This document shows positions 15,848 to 23,846 of a stretch of DNA of 64,000 nt, piece after piece. Numbering within the stretch: the stretch's first letter is position 1; every line of letters begins with the position of its first letter. Position numbers and translations under genes: made by a program. Below the pieces are notes generated by a model, which was given only the letters and a program-made list of their open reading frames with translations, was not told the DNA's origin and did no database searches. The stretch comes from CAJXVA01 sp963761755 (GTDB taxonomy: Bacteria; Myxococcota_A; Polyangia; Nannocystales; Nannocystaceae), in the NCBI GenBank assembly GCA_963761755.1, contig CAVXIC010000013.1, forward strand, positions 1-64,000, in the 5' to 3' direction.

Positions 15848-18385
15848 TCATCGACGGCGGCGGCTCGGCCGCGGCGGGGGAGGCCTGGCCTCCAGGGGAC
15901 TCTCGGGCCAGTCGTGTTTTGGATAGCGGCGCTTGAGGATCTTGCGCTGCTCGGGGTAGTGCCGCTCCCAGAACCCGGCCAGGTCGGTCGTCACCTGCAC
16001 GGCGCGCTGATTGGGCGCGAGCAGATGCAGGACCAGCGGCGTCGCTCCGTCGCCGACGGTTGGCCCGCGGCTCGAGCCGAAGAAGTCTTGCAGCCGGGAT
16101 TCGACCCACGGTTCCCGGTCGAGTTCGTAGTGGACTCGCAGGCGGCGGCCGCCGGGGATGGCGACGTGGGTGGGCGCGACGCGCTCCAGCGGTGCCCGGG
16201 CTTCGGGGGGCAGGGTGTCGATGGCGCGCGCGATGAGCTTGGCCTTGCGCAGCTCGGCGAAGGACTTGCGGCCCTGGCAGGCCCGCCGCAAGACGTCGAG
16301 GAGCCCGACGTCGTCGAGGACCGGGACGCGCGGATCGTGTCGATGTGCGAACGCGGTGCGGGCCTGCAGCGCAGTGGCGCCGTCTCGATCATCGATGAAC
16401 GCCTCGATGCCCTTGGAGCGTGCTGCGTCGAACAGAACCTCGGCCGCCTCGGGAGGCAGGTCCTTGAGTGGGGTCGACTCGACCACCAGTGCACCGAACC
16501 GGACCTCCTCGACCGCCACGACGCGCTCACGATCGGCGTCGAAGGTGACCTGGAGGTGCTCTTCGAGGTCATCGACGAATAGCTCGAGCAACCCGTCGAG
16601 TTCGACCGCGGCTGCGCTGCGTACCTGGATCGTCGGCTGCCCACGACGGCCGCGCCGTTCGTCGACGGCCAGCGCGACGGCCAGCTCGGCGTCGTGGACG
16701 GCACTGTGGTCGGCCAAGCTCGCGCTGCCACCTTCGGCGAAGACGAGCTCCAGCCCGCCGGAGGCCGCGCTCCGCACCCGGCCGATCCGATCGGGGAACC
16801 CCGCCAGCAGACACAGCCCGAGCGCGTCCTCCTGCGCGTGGGAGGGGCGGTGGCCGTCGTCGGGAATCTTCAGCGCGCGTCGCAGCTGCGTGCGGACTCG
16901 GAGGACCATCTTGCATGCCCCGACGTCGAGCCCGAGCCGATGGGCGGCGGAGGCTCCGTCGCGTTCGAACACCCGGAGGTCCTCCGCCTCGACCACGACG
17001 TCCGACGCTGCGGCGCGGACCGGGCGCGACGCGTCCCTGCGGTAGATCCCGCGCTCGGAGAGCAGGGCGACCGCCGTCGTGCCCAGCGTGCCGACGTTCC
17101 GAGCGCGTGCTTCTTCGAGCACCCTGGCCAGGCGGGGGTGCACCGGGTGCCGCAGCATCGCGGTCCCCATCTTGGTGAGCGCTCCGCTGCGATCGACCGC
17201 GCCCAGTCGGCGCAAGAGGGTCTCGGCGGCCTCGGTCGCGGCTTCGGGGGGAGGCTCGAACCATCCCAGCGCGTCGGGGCCGTGCAGACCGGCGGCGCGT
17301 ACGTCCAACATGGCCCCGGCCAGATCGAGCCTGCACAGTTCGGGGGCGTCGAACTCCGGCCGTCGATCGAAGTCGTGCTTGGAGTACAGCCGTACGCATC
17401 GGCCCGCGCGGACCCGACCGGCTCGGCCTGCTCGCTGCACCGCCGAAGCGCGCGAGATCTTCGCGAGCGACAGGGTGGGAATCCCCGTCCAGGGGTTGTG
17501 GCTCGGTTTCCGCGCGAGTCCGCTGTCGATCACGGCGACGACGTGGTCGATCGTCACCGACGTCTCGGCGACGTTGGTGCTGAGGATGAGCTTGGGCCGG
17601 TCGCCGGCCTCGACGGCGTGGTCTTGTTCGCGCGCCGGCATGTCGCCGTGCAGCTGAACGACCTCGAGTCCCAGATGTGCCGCCTGGCCCTGCAGGTGCT
17701 TCGCACACGCTCGAATCTCGCCAGCGCCCGGGAGGAACACGAGCACGCTTCCATCCAGTCCGTCGTCGGCCAGTTCTCGGAGCGAGACGCTGACCTGGCC
17801 GGGAAGCGGGCGGTCGCTGGCTTTGGTGGCGTGCGAGACCTCGACCGGGAACGCGCGTCCCTGACAGTGCAGCGCCTCACAGCTCAAGTAGGTTGCGACC
17901 GGCTCGGGTGCCAGCGTCGCCGACATCACGCCGATCCGGAGGTCGGAGCGCTCGTCGGCCAAGCGGCGCAGCAGCGCCAACGCGAGGTCGGTGTGGATGT
18001 GACGCTCGTGAAACTCGTCGAGGATGACGGTCGACACGCCCTTCAGCGACGGATCGTCCCGCAGTCGGCGAAGCAGGAGCCCTTCGGTGACGAAGCAGAT
18101 CCGGGTGCTCTTGCTGACCTTGGACTCGAAGCGGACCTGATATCCGCAGGTCTTGCCGACCGGCTCCCCCAGCGTCGACGCAACCCGCTGGGCGGCCATG
18201 CGGGCCGCGATCCTGCGGGGCTGCGCCACGAGGATCTCCCCGTGCTCGGTGATGCCGTGCTCGTGCAGCATGACCGGGACGCGGGTGGTCTTGCCCGCGC
18301 CCGGCTCGGCCTGGAGGACGAAGTGTCGCGCGCTCGACAGGCCCCCGAGGAGGGCGGCGCGAATGGTCTCGATCGGAAGCGTCAT
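15848..18385 (-). CDS. hrpB: ATP-dependent helicase HrpB
   Basis: An 845-residue DEAH-box helicase of the HrpB type. Motifs: EPGAGKTTRVP (Walker A, about 27), VAQPRRIAARM (Ia), LDEFHERH (DEAH variant DEFH), SATL, and the C-terminal helicase motif VQRAGRAGRVRAG. The HrpB-specific C-terminal region ends EQRKILKRRYPKHDWPE. The family is broadly conserved, its RNA substrate is not known, and in some bacteria it affects mRNA processing or virulence. ATG 18385 overlaps the stop of the upstream kinase gene by four bases, so the kinase and helicase are co-translated. Confidence 0.95.
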   Translation of the reverse strand: MTLPIETIRAALLGGLSSARHFVLQAEPGAGKTTRVPVMLHEHGITEHGEILVAQPRRIAARMAAQRVASTLGEPVGKTCGYQVRFESKVSKSTRICFVTEGLLLRRLRDDPSLKGVSTVILDEFHERHIHTDLALALLRRLADERSDLRIGVMSATLAPEPVATYLSCEALHCQGRAFPVEVSHATKASDRPLPGQVSVSLRELADDGLDGSVLVFLPGAGEIRACAKHLQGQAAHLGLEVVQLHGDMPAREQDHAVEAGDRPKLILSTNVAETSVTIDHVVAVIDSGLARKPSHNPWTGIPTLSLAKISRASAVQRAGRAGRVRAGRCVRLYSKHDFDRRPEFDAPELCRLDLAGAMLDVRAAGLHGPDALGWFEPPPEAATEAAETLLRRLGAVDRSGALTKMGTAMLRHPVHPRLARVLEEARARNVGTLGTTAVALLSERGIYRRDASRPVRAAASDVVVEAEDLRVFERDGASAAHRLGLDVGACKMVLRVRTQLRRALKIPDDGHRPSHAQEDALGLCLLAGFPDRIGRVRSAASGGLELVFAEGGSASLADHSAVHDAELAVALAVDERRGRRGQPTIQVRSAAAVELDGLLELFVDDLEEHLQVTFDADRERVVAVEEVRFGALVVESTPLKDLPPEAAEVLFDAARSKGIEAFIDDRDGATALQARTAFAHRHDPRVPVLDDVGLLDVLRRACQGRKSFAELRKAKLIARAIDTLPPEARAPLERVAPTHVAIPGGRRLRVHYELDREPWVESRLQDFFGSSRGPTVGDGATPLVLHLLAPNQRAVQVTTDLAGFWERHYPEQRKILKRRYPKHDWPESPLEARPPPPRPSRRRR

Positions 18386-21300
18386 CCTTGGTGCTCGGCG
18401 AGCCAGTCGCGAGTCTCCTGCGCTTCGACTTCTCCGTCGACCCCCGCCTGGACGAACAGCTGCAACGCCTGCTGCGCGAGCGCTCGCGCGGCGCGAACGC
18501 GGTCGGAGCGGGAGTCGTGCGCGGCCATGATGCGGCTGCGCGTCATGAGCAGGCGGCCGCGCTCGGCGGGGCTGAGCCCGTCGGAACGGACGTTCTCGTG
18601 GGCCGCGGCGGCCAGCGAGAGGGCCTCTTCGTGTCGACCTTGGAGGCTCAGCGCGTGGGCGAGTCGGCTGCGGGCCATGGCCACCTTGGGATCGTCGTCG
18701 GTGGAGCTCGCTTCGAGCGCGTCGAGGACCTCTCGGCGCTCGTGAACGCCGGCGTCGATCTCCCCCAGCTCGAGCTGCGCCTCTGCCAGGTTGGCACGTG
18801 CATCGAGAGTGCCGAGATCACCCGGACGCATGTAGGTCGCGAACAAGGACAGCGCTCGCTCGGTCTGCGCTTTGGAGTCTTCGTAGCGCTCCATGTCCAG
18901 GTAGAGGTTGCCGAGGTTCTGGTGCACGGCGCCCAAGCCCGAGTATCCCGGTCCAAAGGCTCGGGTCCACTGCTCGAGGGCGTCCTTGTAGAGGGCTTCG
19001 GCCTCTTCGAGTCGGTTTTGCCGCCGGAGCGTGACGGCGATGTTCAGGTACAGACCGCCGATTTGCGGGTGGTCGTCGCCGTAGAGCTCGAGCCGGATCT
19101 CCAGGGCTTGTCGGAACGCGGCCTCGGCCTCCTGCGCTTTGCCCTGCATCATCAGCACCCGGCCCAGTGCATTGATCGCCGTGGCGGTGTTGTCGTGCTG
19201 GTGTCCGACGGCCGCCTCTGCGATCGCGATGCCGGCACGCGCTTCGGTTTCGGACTCCTCGAATCGGCGCGCATCGGCGAGGATCTCCGAGAGCACGATC
19301 CTGCCCGAGCCCGTCAAGACGTGATCGGGTCCCAGGGAGCGGAGGCGAGCGGCGTTGGCCGAGCGAGCCTCGCGCTCGGCTTCGTCCAGTTGGCCTCGGA
19401 GCCGAAGAATCCGAGCGAGGTTGCCGCGAATGGTCGCGATGTTCGGATGATCGGGGCCCAGTGAGGAGGTCAGCAGCTCGATGGCCGCTCGGTACTGGGT
19501 CTCCCCGTCGGCGAGCTCCCCTTTGCCGACCAGGACCGCGCCAAGGGCGTTGCGGGCCCGCGCGATCCGCTGATCCTGCGGTCCGACGTTCTCGCTCAGC
19601 AGCGTGAGCGCTTCCCGAGCGCGCTGCTCCGCAGCGTCGTGCTTGTTGCTCTCCGAGAGCACGATCGCGGACTCGATGAACACGCTGGCCAGCAGCATCG
19701 GGTCATCGTTCGCCGCCGCCTCCGCCACGTCCTGCAGGACCAGGATCTCCTGGGGACGGTTGAGGTCCTTGCCGACCAGACTCATCAGGCGCGCGGCGGT
19801 CTCGGCGCTGAGGTCCCAATCCCTCGCCTCGACGGCCAATCGGAGCCCGGCTCGGTAGGCGGCCTCCGCGTCCTGCAGCTTTCCCCTGGCGCGCGAAAGC
19901 TCGCCGTATTCGAGCTGGTACTTGGCTCGGACCGGGACATAGTCGACGCCTTCGAGCGCGCGGTCGCTCTGCTCGAGCTTTGCCGCGGCCGGGGCGTACT
20001 GGCCAGCGAGGCGATCCACCTTGGCCAGCGCGAGGAGCTCGCGAACGTGCTCGACCGGCGCCGCCTCGGTGGGGGAGGGCGGATCGATGCCCTCTTGAAG
20101 GGACGCGAGGTCGCTGCAGCGGGTGAGCTCCGGCAGCTCGTCGATCATCGTGTCCACGTTGCGCAGCACGTCGACGTCCGCGCGCGCGAGGACGTCCACG
20201 ATCGCGCCAAACTCCACGCGTCCGCGGTCAAGGCAGCCGACGCGAAGATCCGTGAGCGCCTCGGAGTGCTCCTTGCGCACGCCTGCCTCGCAGGCAGCTT
20301 CATACGCGTCGATCCATGACCGCGCGTAGTCGTCGAGTCGCTGATCCACACGTTGGTGCAGACCCTCGGCGTAGACGACGTCGACCGACGTCATGCCGGC
20401 GGCAACGGCTGCTCGCGCGGTGTCTCCCCACTCGCCGTGGAGCTGCAGCTCGGCACCGCTGCACGCGCCCGGACCATCGTCGCGCGCGGCATAGGCGGTC
20501 GTCCCGACGACGGCCATCAGCCCGACGACGAGCCCCCCTCGGATGACGCGCGTTCGGCGGGCCGTGGGGTCGCGAGAGAGCGCGGTCAAGAGCTCGCGCA
20601 TGCTGGGCCAGCGATCCTCGGCTCTGGGTGCGAGACCGCGCCGCAGCGCCTCTCCGAGCCAGCGCGGTCCGGCACCCGTCGGCCACGGCGGCGGACCCTG
20701 CAGCTTCTTCTTGGCCAGGTCCTCGCCCGTGTACGGTGGCGCCTGGGTGAGGGCTTCCCACAGCGCGACGCAGAACGAGAACTGGTCGACGGCATGGTCG
20801 AGCTCGCGCCCGCGGTGCTGTTCGGGAGCCATGTACCGCGGCGTTCCCATGACCTCGCCCGCGCGGGTGAAGGCTTCGTCGTCGACCGGCTCGTCCCAGT
20901 CTTCACCGCTGTACGAGGCGCGCGAGGATCCCGTCGCGTCCTTGGCCCGCTTGGCGAGTCCGAAGTCGGTGACCTTGGCGTGCTCACCGGTCACCAGCAC
21001 GTTGGCCGGCTTGAAATCCCGATGCAGGAGCCCCGCCCGATGCGCCGCGGCGAGGCCTCGTCCCGCGTCCAGGAAGGGCTGGAGTACTTCGTTCCACGGT
21101 CGCGCCGCCTGCCGGATCCACGCGCGAAGCGTGGGCCCGTCGACATACTCCATGACGAGCACGAGCTCGCCGTCGGAGAGCGCCTCCACGTCATACACGG
21201 CGACGACGTTGGGGTGGGAGAGCTTGGCCATGGCCCGAGCCTCCTGCTCGAACCTCGACCGCGCGCCCTCGCTCAACGACTTGGCACGAAGCCGCTTGAG

Positions 21301-21501
21301 CGCCACCTCGCGCTGGAGCTTTGGATCGTAGGCTCGGTAGACTGCGCCCATGCCCCCGCGTCCGACCTCTTCGAGGACGACGTGTCGACCGATCTTCTTG
21401 GCCAGACCAGGATCCGCCGGCGGCTGGAGACCGTCCATGCTCGACACGGCGACGGTCGCAGCGTCGTCTGCGCTCCGCTCGCTGGGGTGGCGCTCGCCCA
21501 C
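18382..21501 (-). CDS. Serine/threonine protein kinase with TPR repeats
   Basis: A protein of about 1039 residues. The kinase domain has GRGGMGAVYRAYD, VALKRL, HRDFKPANVLV, DFGLAKR, and APEQHRGRELD, all intact. A membrane helix (GGLVVGLMAVVGTTAYAA) lies near 345-370, then a long array of tetratricopeptide-like repeats (GDDHPQIGGLYLNIAVTL, LGAVHQNLGNLYLDM and similar) reaches the C-terminus, probably outside the cytoplasm. Start: GTG 21501 is chosen because a TACAAT box lies at 21547-21552, and because the 20 codons before the ATG at 21438 are matched by a second copy at 23372-23440 with mostly synonymous changes. ATG 21585 and ATG 21438 are alternatives. The stop overlaps hrpB. Confidence 0.88.
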   Translation of the reverse strand: MGERHPSERSADDAATVAVSSMDGLQPPADPGLAKKIGRHVVLEEVGRGGMGAVYRAYDPKLQREVALKRLRAKSLSEGARSRFEQEARAMAKLSHPNVVAVYDVEALSDGELVLVMEYVDGPTLRAWIRQAARPWNEVLQPFLDAGRGLAAAHRAGLLHRDFKPANVLVTGEHAKVTDFGLAKRAKDATGSSRASYSGEDWDEPVDDEAFTRAGEVMGTPRYMAPEQHRGRELDHAVDQFSFCVALWEALTQAPPYTGEDLAKKKLQGPPPWPTGAGPRWLGEALRRGLAPRAEDRWPSMRELLTALSRDPTARRTRVIRGGLVVGLMAVVGTTAYAARDDGPGACSGAELQLHGEWGDTARAAVAAGMTSVDVVYAEGLHQRVDQRLDDYARSWIDAYEAACEAGVRKEHSEALTDLRVGCLDRGRVEFGAIVDVLARADVDVLRNVDTMIDELPELTRCSDLASLQEGIDPPSPTEAAPVEHVRELLALAKVDRLAGQYAPAAAKLEQSDRALEGVDYVPVRAKYQLEYGELSRARGKLQDAEAAYRAGLRLAVEARDWDLSAETAARLMSLVGKDLNRPQEILVLQDVAEAAANDDPMLLASVFIESAIVLSESNKHDAAEQRAREALTLLSENVGPQDQRIARARNALGAVLVGKGELADGETQYRAAIELLTSSLGPDHPNIATIRGNLARILRLRGQLDEAEREARSANAARLRSLGPDHVLTGSGRIVLSEILADARRFEESETEARAGIAIAEAAVGHQHDNTATAINALGRVLMMQGKAQEAEAAFRQALEIRLELYGDDHPQIGGLYLNIAVTLRRQNRLEEAEALYKDALEQWTRAFGPGYSGLGAVHQNLGNLYLDMERYEDSKAQTERALSLFATYMRPGDLGTLDARANLAEAQLELGEIDAGVHERREVLDALEASSTDDDPKVAMARSRLAHALSLQGRHEEALSLAAAAHENVRSDGLSPAERGRLLMTRSRIMAAHDSRSDRVRAARALAQQALQLFVQAGVDGEVEAQETRDWLAEHQG

Positions 21502-21546
21502 GTCGCGCTTTGTCGGTCGAGAGTCGGTCAAGGCGAGCCCCAGTGG

Positions 21547-21552
21547 ATTGTA
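21547..21552 (-). promoter_or_regulatory. Putative -10 box (TACAAT) of TPR-kinase gene
   Basis: On the minus strand TACAAT, close to the sigma70 consensus, lies 45 bases before GTG 21501. The related leader copy at 23372-23503 lacks this segment. Confidence 0.45.
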
Positions 21553-21677
21553 CGCGGGGTTACATGCCCGGCGAGAGACGTTCATTTTTCGGGTCTGAAC
21601 GCCCTGCGGAAGGTCCCCAGGGTCATGGACACCCGATTCGCCGCGTCTTGCGGATCGGATCGTGGGCGCACGGGGGG

Positions 21678-22388
21678 TCAAGCGAACGCTTCGGCGAAGA
21701 CGGCGTCGAACTCGGGGACGAACGGCGCGTCGGGCAGCACGCGCACGCGCCGGATCCGATCCATGCGAAACAGCCGCGCGCCGCCGTGCGCGGTGTCGCG
21801 CGCGAGCATGTACCACGCCGGCACCTCGACCATCAGACCGTGAGGCTCGATGCGTCGTCGGGTTCGTTTGCCGTGACGGTCCTCGTAGTGAATGACGAGG
21901 CAGAGGTGGTCGGTGAACGCGCGCTCGAACGCGACGAGCAGCTGGGGCGGTGGACGGCCCAGGTCCGCGACGACGCGCGGCGCCGCAGGACGACCCACGA
22001 TCACACGGCGTGCGAGTCGGCGGAGGGCTCGGGCGCGGCTGGGCGGAAGCGTCGAGAGGATCTTGTCGAGCGCCGCTCGGGCCGACGAGCTCCATGGGAG
22101 CAGACTTCCACTGGTCGACAGTCGCGCCGCGACCCACAGGGACACGACTTCGTCGAGGTTGAGGTGTACGGCCGCCGCACCGCGGTCACGGTCCAGATAC
22201 ACGCCCCCGCCGGGACCGGTCTCCGAGGGAATCGGCCACCCGCGAGCTCGGAGCATGTCCAGGTCACGCAGGATCGTCCGACGGCTCACGCCGAGCTCGG
22301 TGGCAATGTCCGCGACCGTTCGGAGATCACTCGATCGGAGGAGATCGAGCAGATCGAGAACCCGGTTGGCTCGTGCCATTGGTGACAT
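21678..22388 (-). CDS. WYL-domain transcriptional regulator
   Basis: A 236-residue regulator. Residues 5-60 form a DeoR-like winged helix (RVLDLLDLLRSS, ELGVSRRTILRDLDMLRARGWPI), followed by a WYL domain (about 140-220: LCLVIHYEDRHGKRTRRRIEPHGLMVEVPAWYMLARD), which usually binds a small ligand or nucleic acid. ATGs lie at 22388 and 22379; the first is inside the dyad operator. It is divergent from the epoxide-hydrolase-like gene, which it probably controls along with itself. Confidence 0.88.
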   Translation of the reverse strand: MSPMARANRVLDLLDLLRSSDLRTVADIATELGVSRRTILRDLDMLRARGWPIPSETGPGGGVYLDRDRGAAAVHLNLDEVVSLWVAARLSTSGSLLPWSSSARAALDKILSTLPPSRARALRRLARRVIVGRPAAPRVVADLGRPPPQLLVAFERAFTDHLCLVIHYEDRHGKRTRRRIEPHGLMVEVPAWYMLARDTAHGGARLFRMDRIRRVRVLPDAPFVPEFDAVFAEAFA

Positions 22389-22398
22389 TTTCTGTCAC
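22382..22398. promoter_or_regulatory. Dyad operator between WYL regulator and hydrolase
   Basis: A perfect inverted repeat, GTGACA-N5-TGTCAC, in the 33-base divergent gap. It overlaps the first ATG of the regulator (22386-22388), so a bound repressor would block both transcription units. The likely binder is the adjacent WYL protein; this is inferred from position. Confidence 0.6.
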
Positions 22399-22421
22399 GG
22401 ATGGGTGCGAAGACAAGCGGC

Positions 22422-23351
22422 ATGAACCCAGACGATTTCCCCAAGCCCACCCGCGTTGCAGTCCACGGCGTGGAGCTCGAAGTGTTCGAGTCGGGCCGCG
22501 AGCACGCAGGAAACCCCGTGGTGCTCTGCCACGGCTGGCCCGAGCATGCGTTCTCGTGGCGCTACCAAGTGCCGGCGCTCGTCGCAGCGGGCTTCCACGT
22601 CATCGTCCCGAACCAGCGGGGCTATGGGAACTCGTCGTGTCCGCGCGACGTCACCGACTACGACATCGCGCACTTGTCGGGGGACCTCGTCGCGCTCCTC
22701 GATCACTACGGATACGAAGACGCCACCTTCGTCGGTCACGACTGGGGAGCAAACGTCGTCTGGGGCCTGGCGATGCTGCATCCGGGACGCGTCCGCCGAA
22801 TCGTGAACCTTGCGCTTCCCTACCAAGAACGCACCGAGAAGCCATGGATCGACGTCATCGAAGCGTTCTTTGGCCCCGACCACTACTTCGTTCACTTCAA
22901 CCGACAGCCCGGTGTCGCGGATGCGGTGCTCGACGAGAACACCGCTGGGTTCCTCCGCAACCTGTTCCGCAAGAACCTGCCGGCGGCACCGCCCGAGCCG
23001 GGGATGGCGATGATCAACCTCGCCAGAGCGGACACGCCGCAGGGCGACCCCCTCATGAGCGACCGCGAACTGGAGGTCTACGTCTCGGCCTTCGAGTCGA
23101 CGGGGTTCACCAGCAGCATCAACTGGTACAGGAACCTGGATCGAAACTGGCGTTTGTTGGCGGAGGTGAGCCCCATCGTCTCGCACCCCGCGCTCATGAT
23201 CTACGGCGAGCATGACCCAATCCCGAAATCGGAGACGTTGTCGGAGTTCGTGCCGAACGTCGACGTGGTCAGCCTGGACTGCGGCCACTGCATTCAGCAG
23301 GAGAGGCCGGAGGAGACGAACCGGGCGATCGTGGACTGGCTGGAGCAGTAG
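22422..23351 (+). CDS. Alpha/beta hydrolase, epoxide-hydrolase-like
   Basis: A 309-residue alpha/beta hydrolase. HGWPEH (about 38) forms the oxyanion loop, GHDWGAN contains the nucleophilic Asp (about 108) of epoxide hydrolases and haloalkane dehalogenases, a cap with EAFFGPDHYFVHF and SSINWYRNL follows, and CGHCIQQE supplies the catalytic His. HGWPE plus two cap tyrosines favours epoxide hydrolase over dehalogenase. It is cytoplasmic. Divergent from the WYL regulator with an overlapping operator, hence likely inducible by a substrate or xenobiotic. Confidence 0.85.
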   Translation: MNPDDFPKPTRVAVHGVELEVFESGREHAGNPVVLCHGWPEHAFSWRYQVPALVAAGFHVIVPNQRGYGNSSCPRDVTDYDIAHLSGDLVALLDHYGYEDATFVGHDWGANVVWGLAMLHPGRVRRIVNLALPYQERTEKPWIDVIEAFFGPDHYFVHFNRQPGVADAVLDENTAGFLRNLFRKNLPAAPPEPGMAMINLARADTPQGDPLMSDRELEVYVSAFESTGFTSSINWYRNLDRNWRLLAEVSPIVSHPALMIYGEHDPIPKSETLSEFVPNVDVVSLDCGHCIQQERPEETNRAIVDWLEQ

Positions 23352-23371
23352 AGGGCCGCCCGGGGGGCGCG

Positions 23372-23503
23372 CCCGACACGGCAACGGTGGCAGCGTCGTC
23401 CGCGCTGCGGTGGCTGCCGGGGCGCTCGCCCACGTGGGATTCTGCGCGCGGGGAGACACGTTGTGTTCGGGGGTGAAGGGCCCATCGAGGGGTCCCAACG
23501 TCT
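23372..23503 (-). pseudogene. Degraded copy of the TPR-kinase leader and N-terminus
   Basis: This intergenic stretch matches 21441-21620. Bases 23373-23434 match 21442-21503 at about 84 percent identity, then about 55 bases are missing in this copy (including the TACAAT box), then similarity resumes over the upstream leader (gagac-cgtt, ttcgggt/ggt, tgaa, ggtccc segments). The minus-strand reading VGERPGSHRSADDAATVAVS parallels kinase VGERHPSERSADDAATVAVS. There is no kinase gene after it; the minus strand runs into the hydrolase. It is a partial duplication or remnant of a lost paralogue. Confidence 0.65.
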
Positions 23504-23612
23504 CAGACCCGGAGTTCTCGGGTTCTGCGGAGGCGATCGCTGGCCGACCCGGGCAGCGCACCACGAGAACCCCTGCTTGACGGTGTGTACCTGTGAGCCG
23601 ATCCTCCCGGCC

Positions 23613-23846
23613 ATGCCGAGCGCAGCGTCGCTGGAAGTCGGGGCCACGGGCGTCGTCGAGGACGTCGAGGGGTCCGATGCCACGGCGCTGAGGCTGCTCG
23701 AGATGGGGTTGGTGCCGGGGACCCCGATCACGCTGATCAAGCGCGCGCCGGGAGGCGATCCGGTTCAACTGCGGGTCCGCGGGTTTCATCTTTCGCTGCG
23801 CATCGCCGAAGCCGGGCGCGTTCGGCTCTCGGAGCCCACCGCATGA
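23613..23846 (+). CDS. feoA: Ferrous iron transport protein FeoA
   Basis: A 77-residue SH3-like protein (DATALRLLEMGLVPGTPITLIKRAPGGDPVQLRVRGFHLSLR) with the LLEMGL-PG signature of FeoA, the small cytoplasmic partner of the ferrous iron transporter. Its stop overlaps the feoB start (ATGA). Start ATG 23613. No FeoC gene follows. Confidence 0.92.
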   Translation: MPSAASLEVGATGVVEDVEGSDATALRLLEMGLVPGTPITLIKRAPGGDPVQLRVRGFHLSLRIAEAGRVRLSEPTA

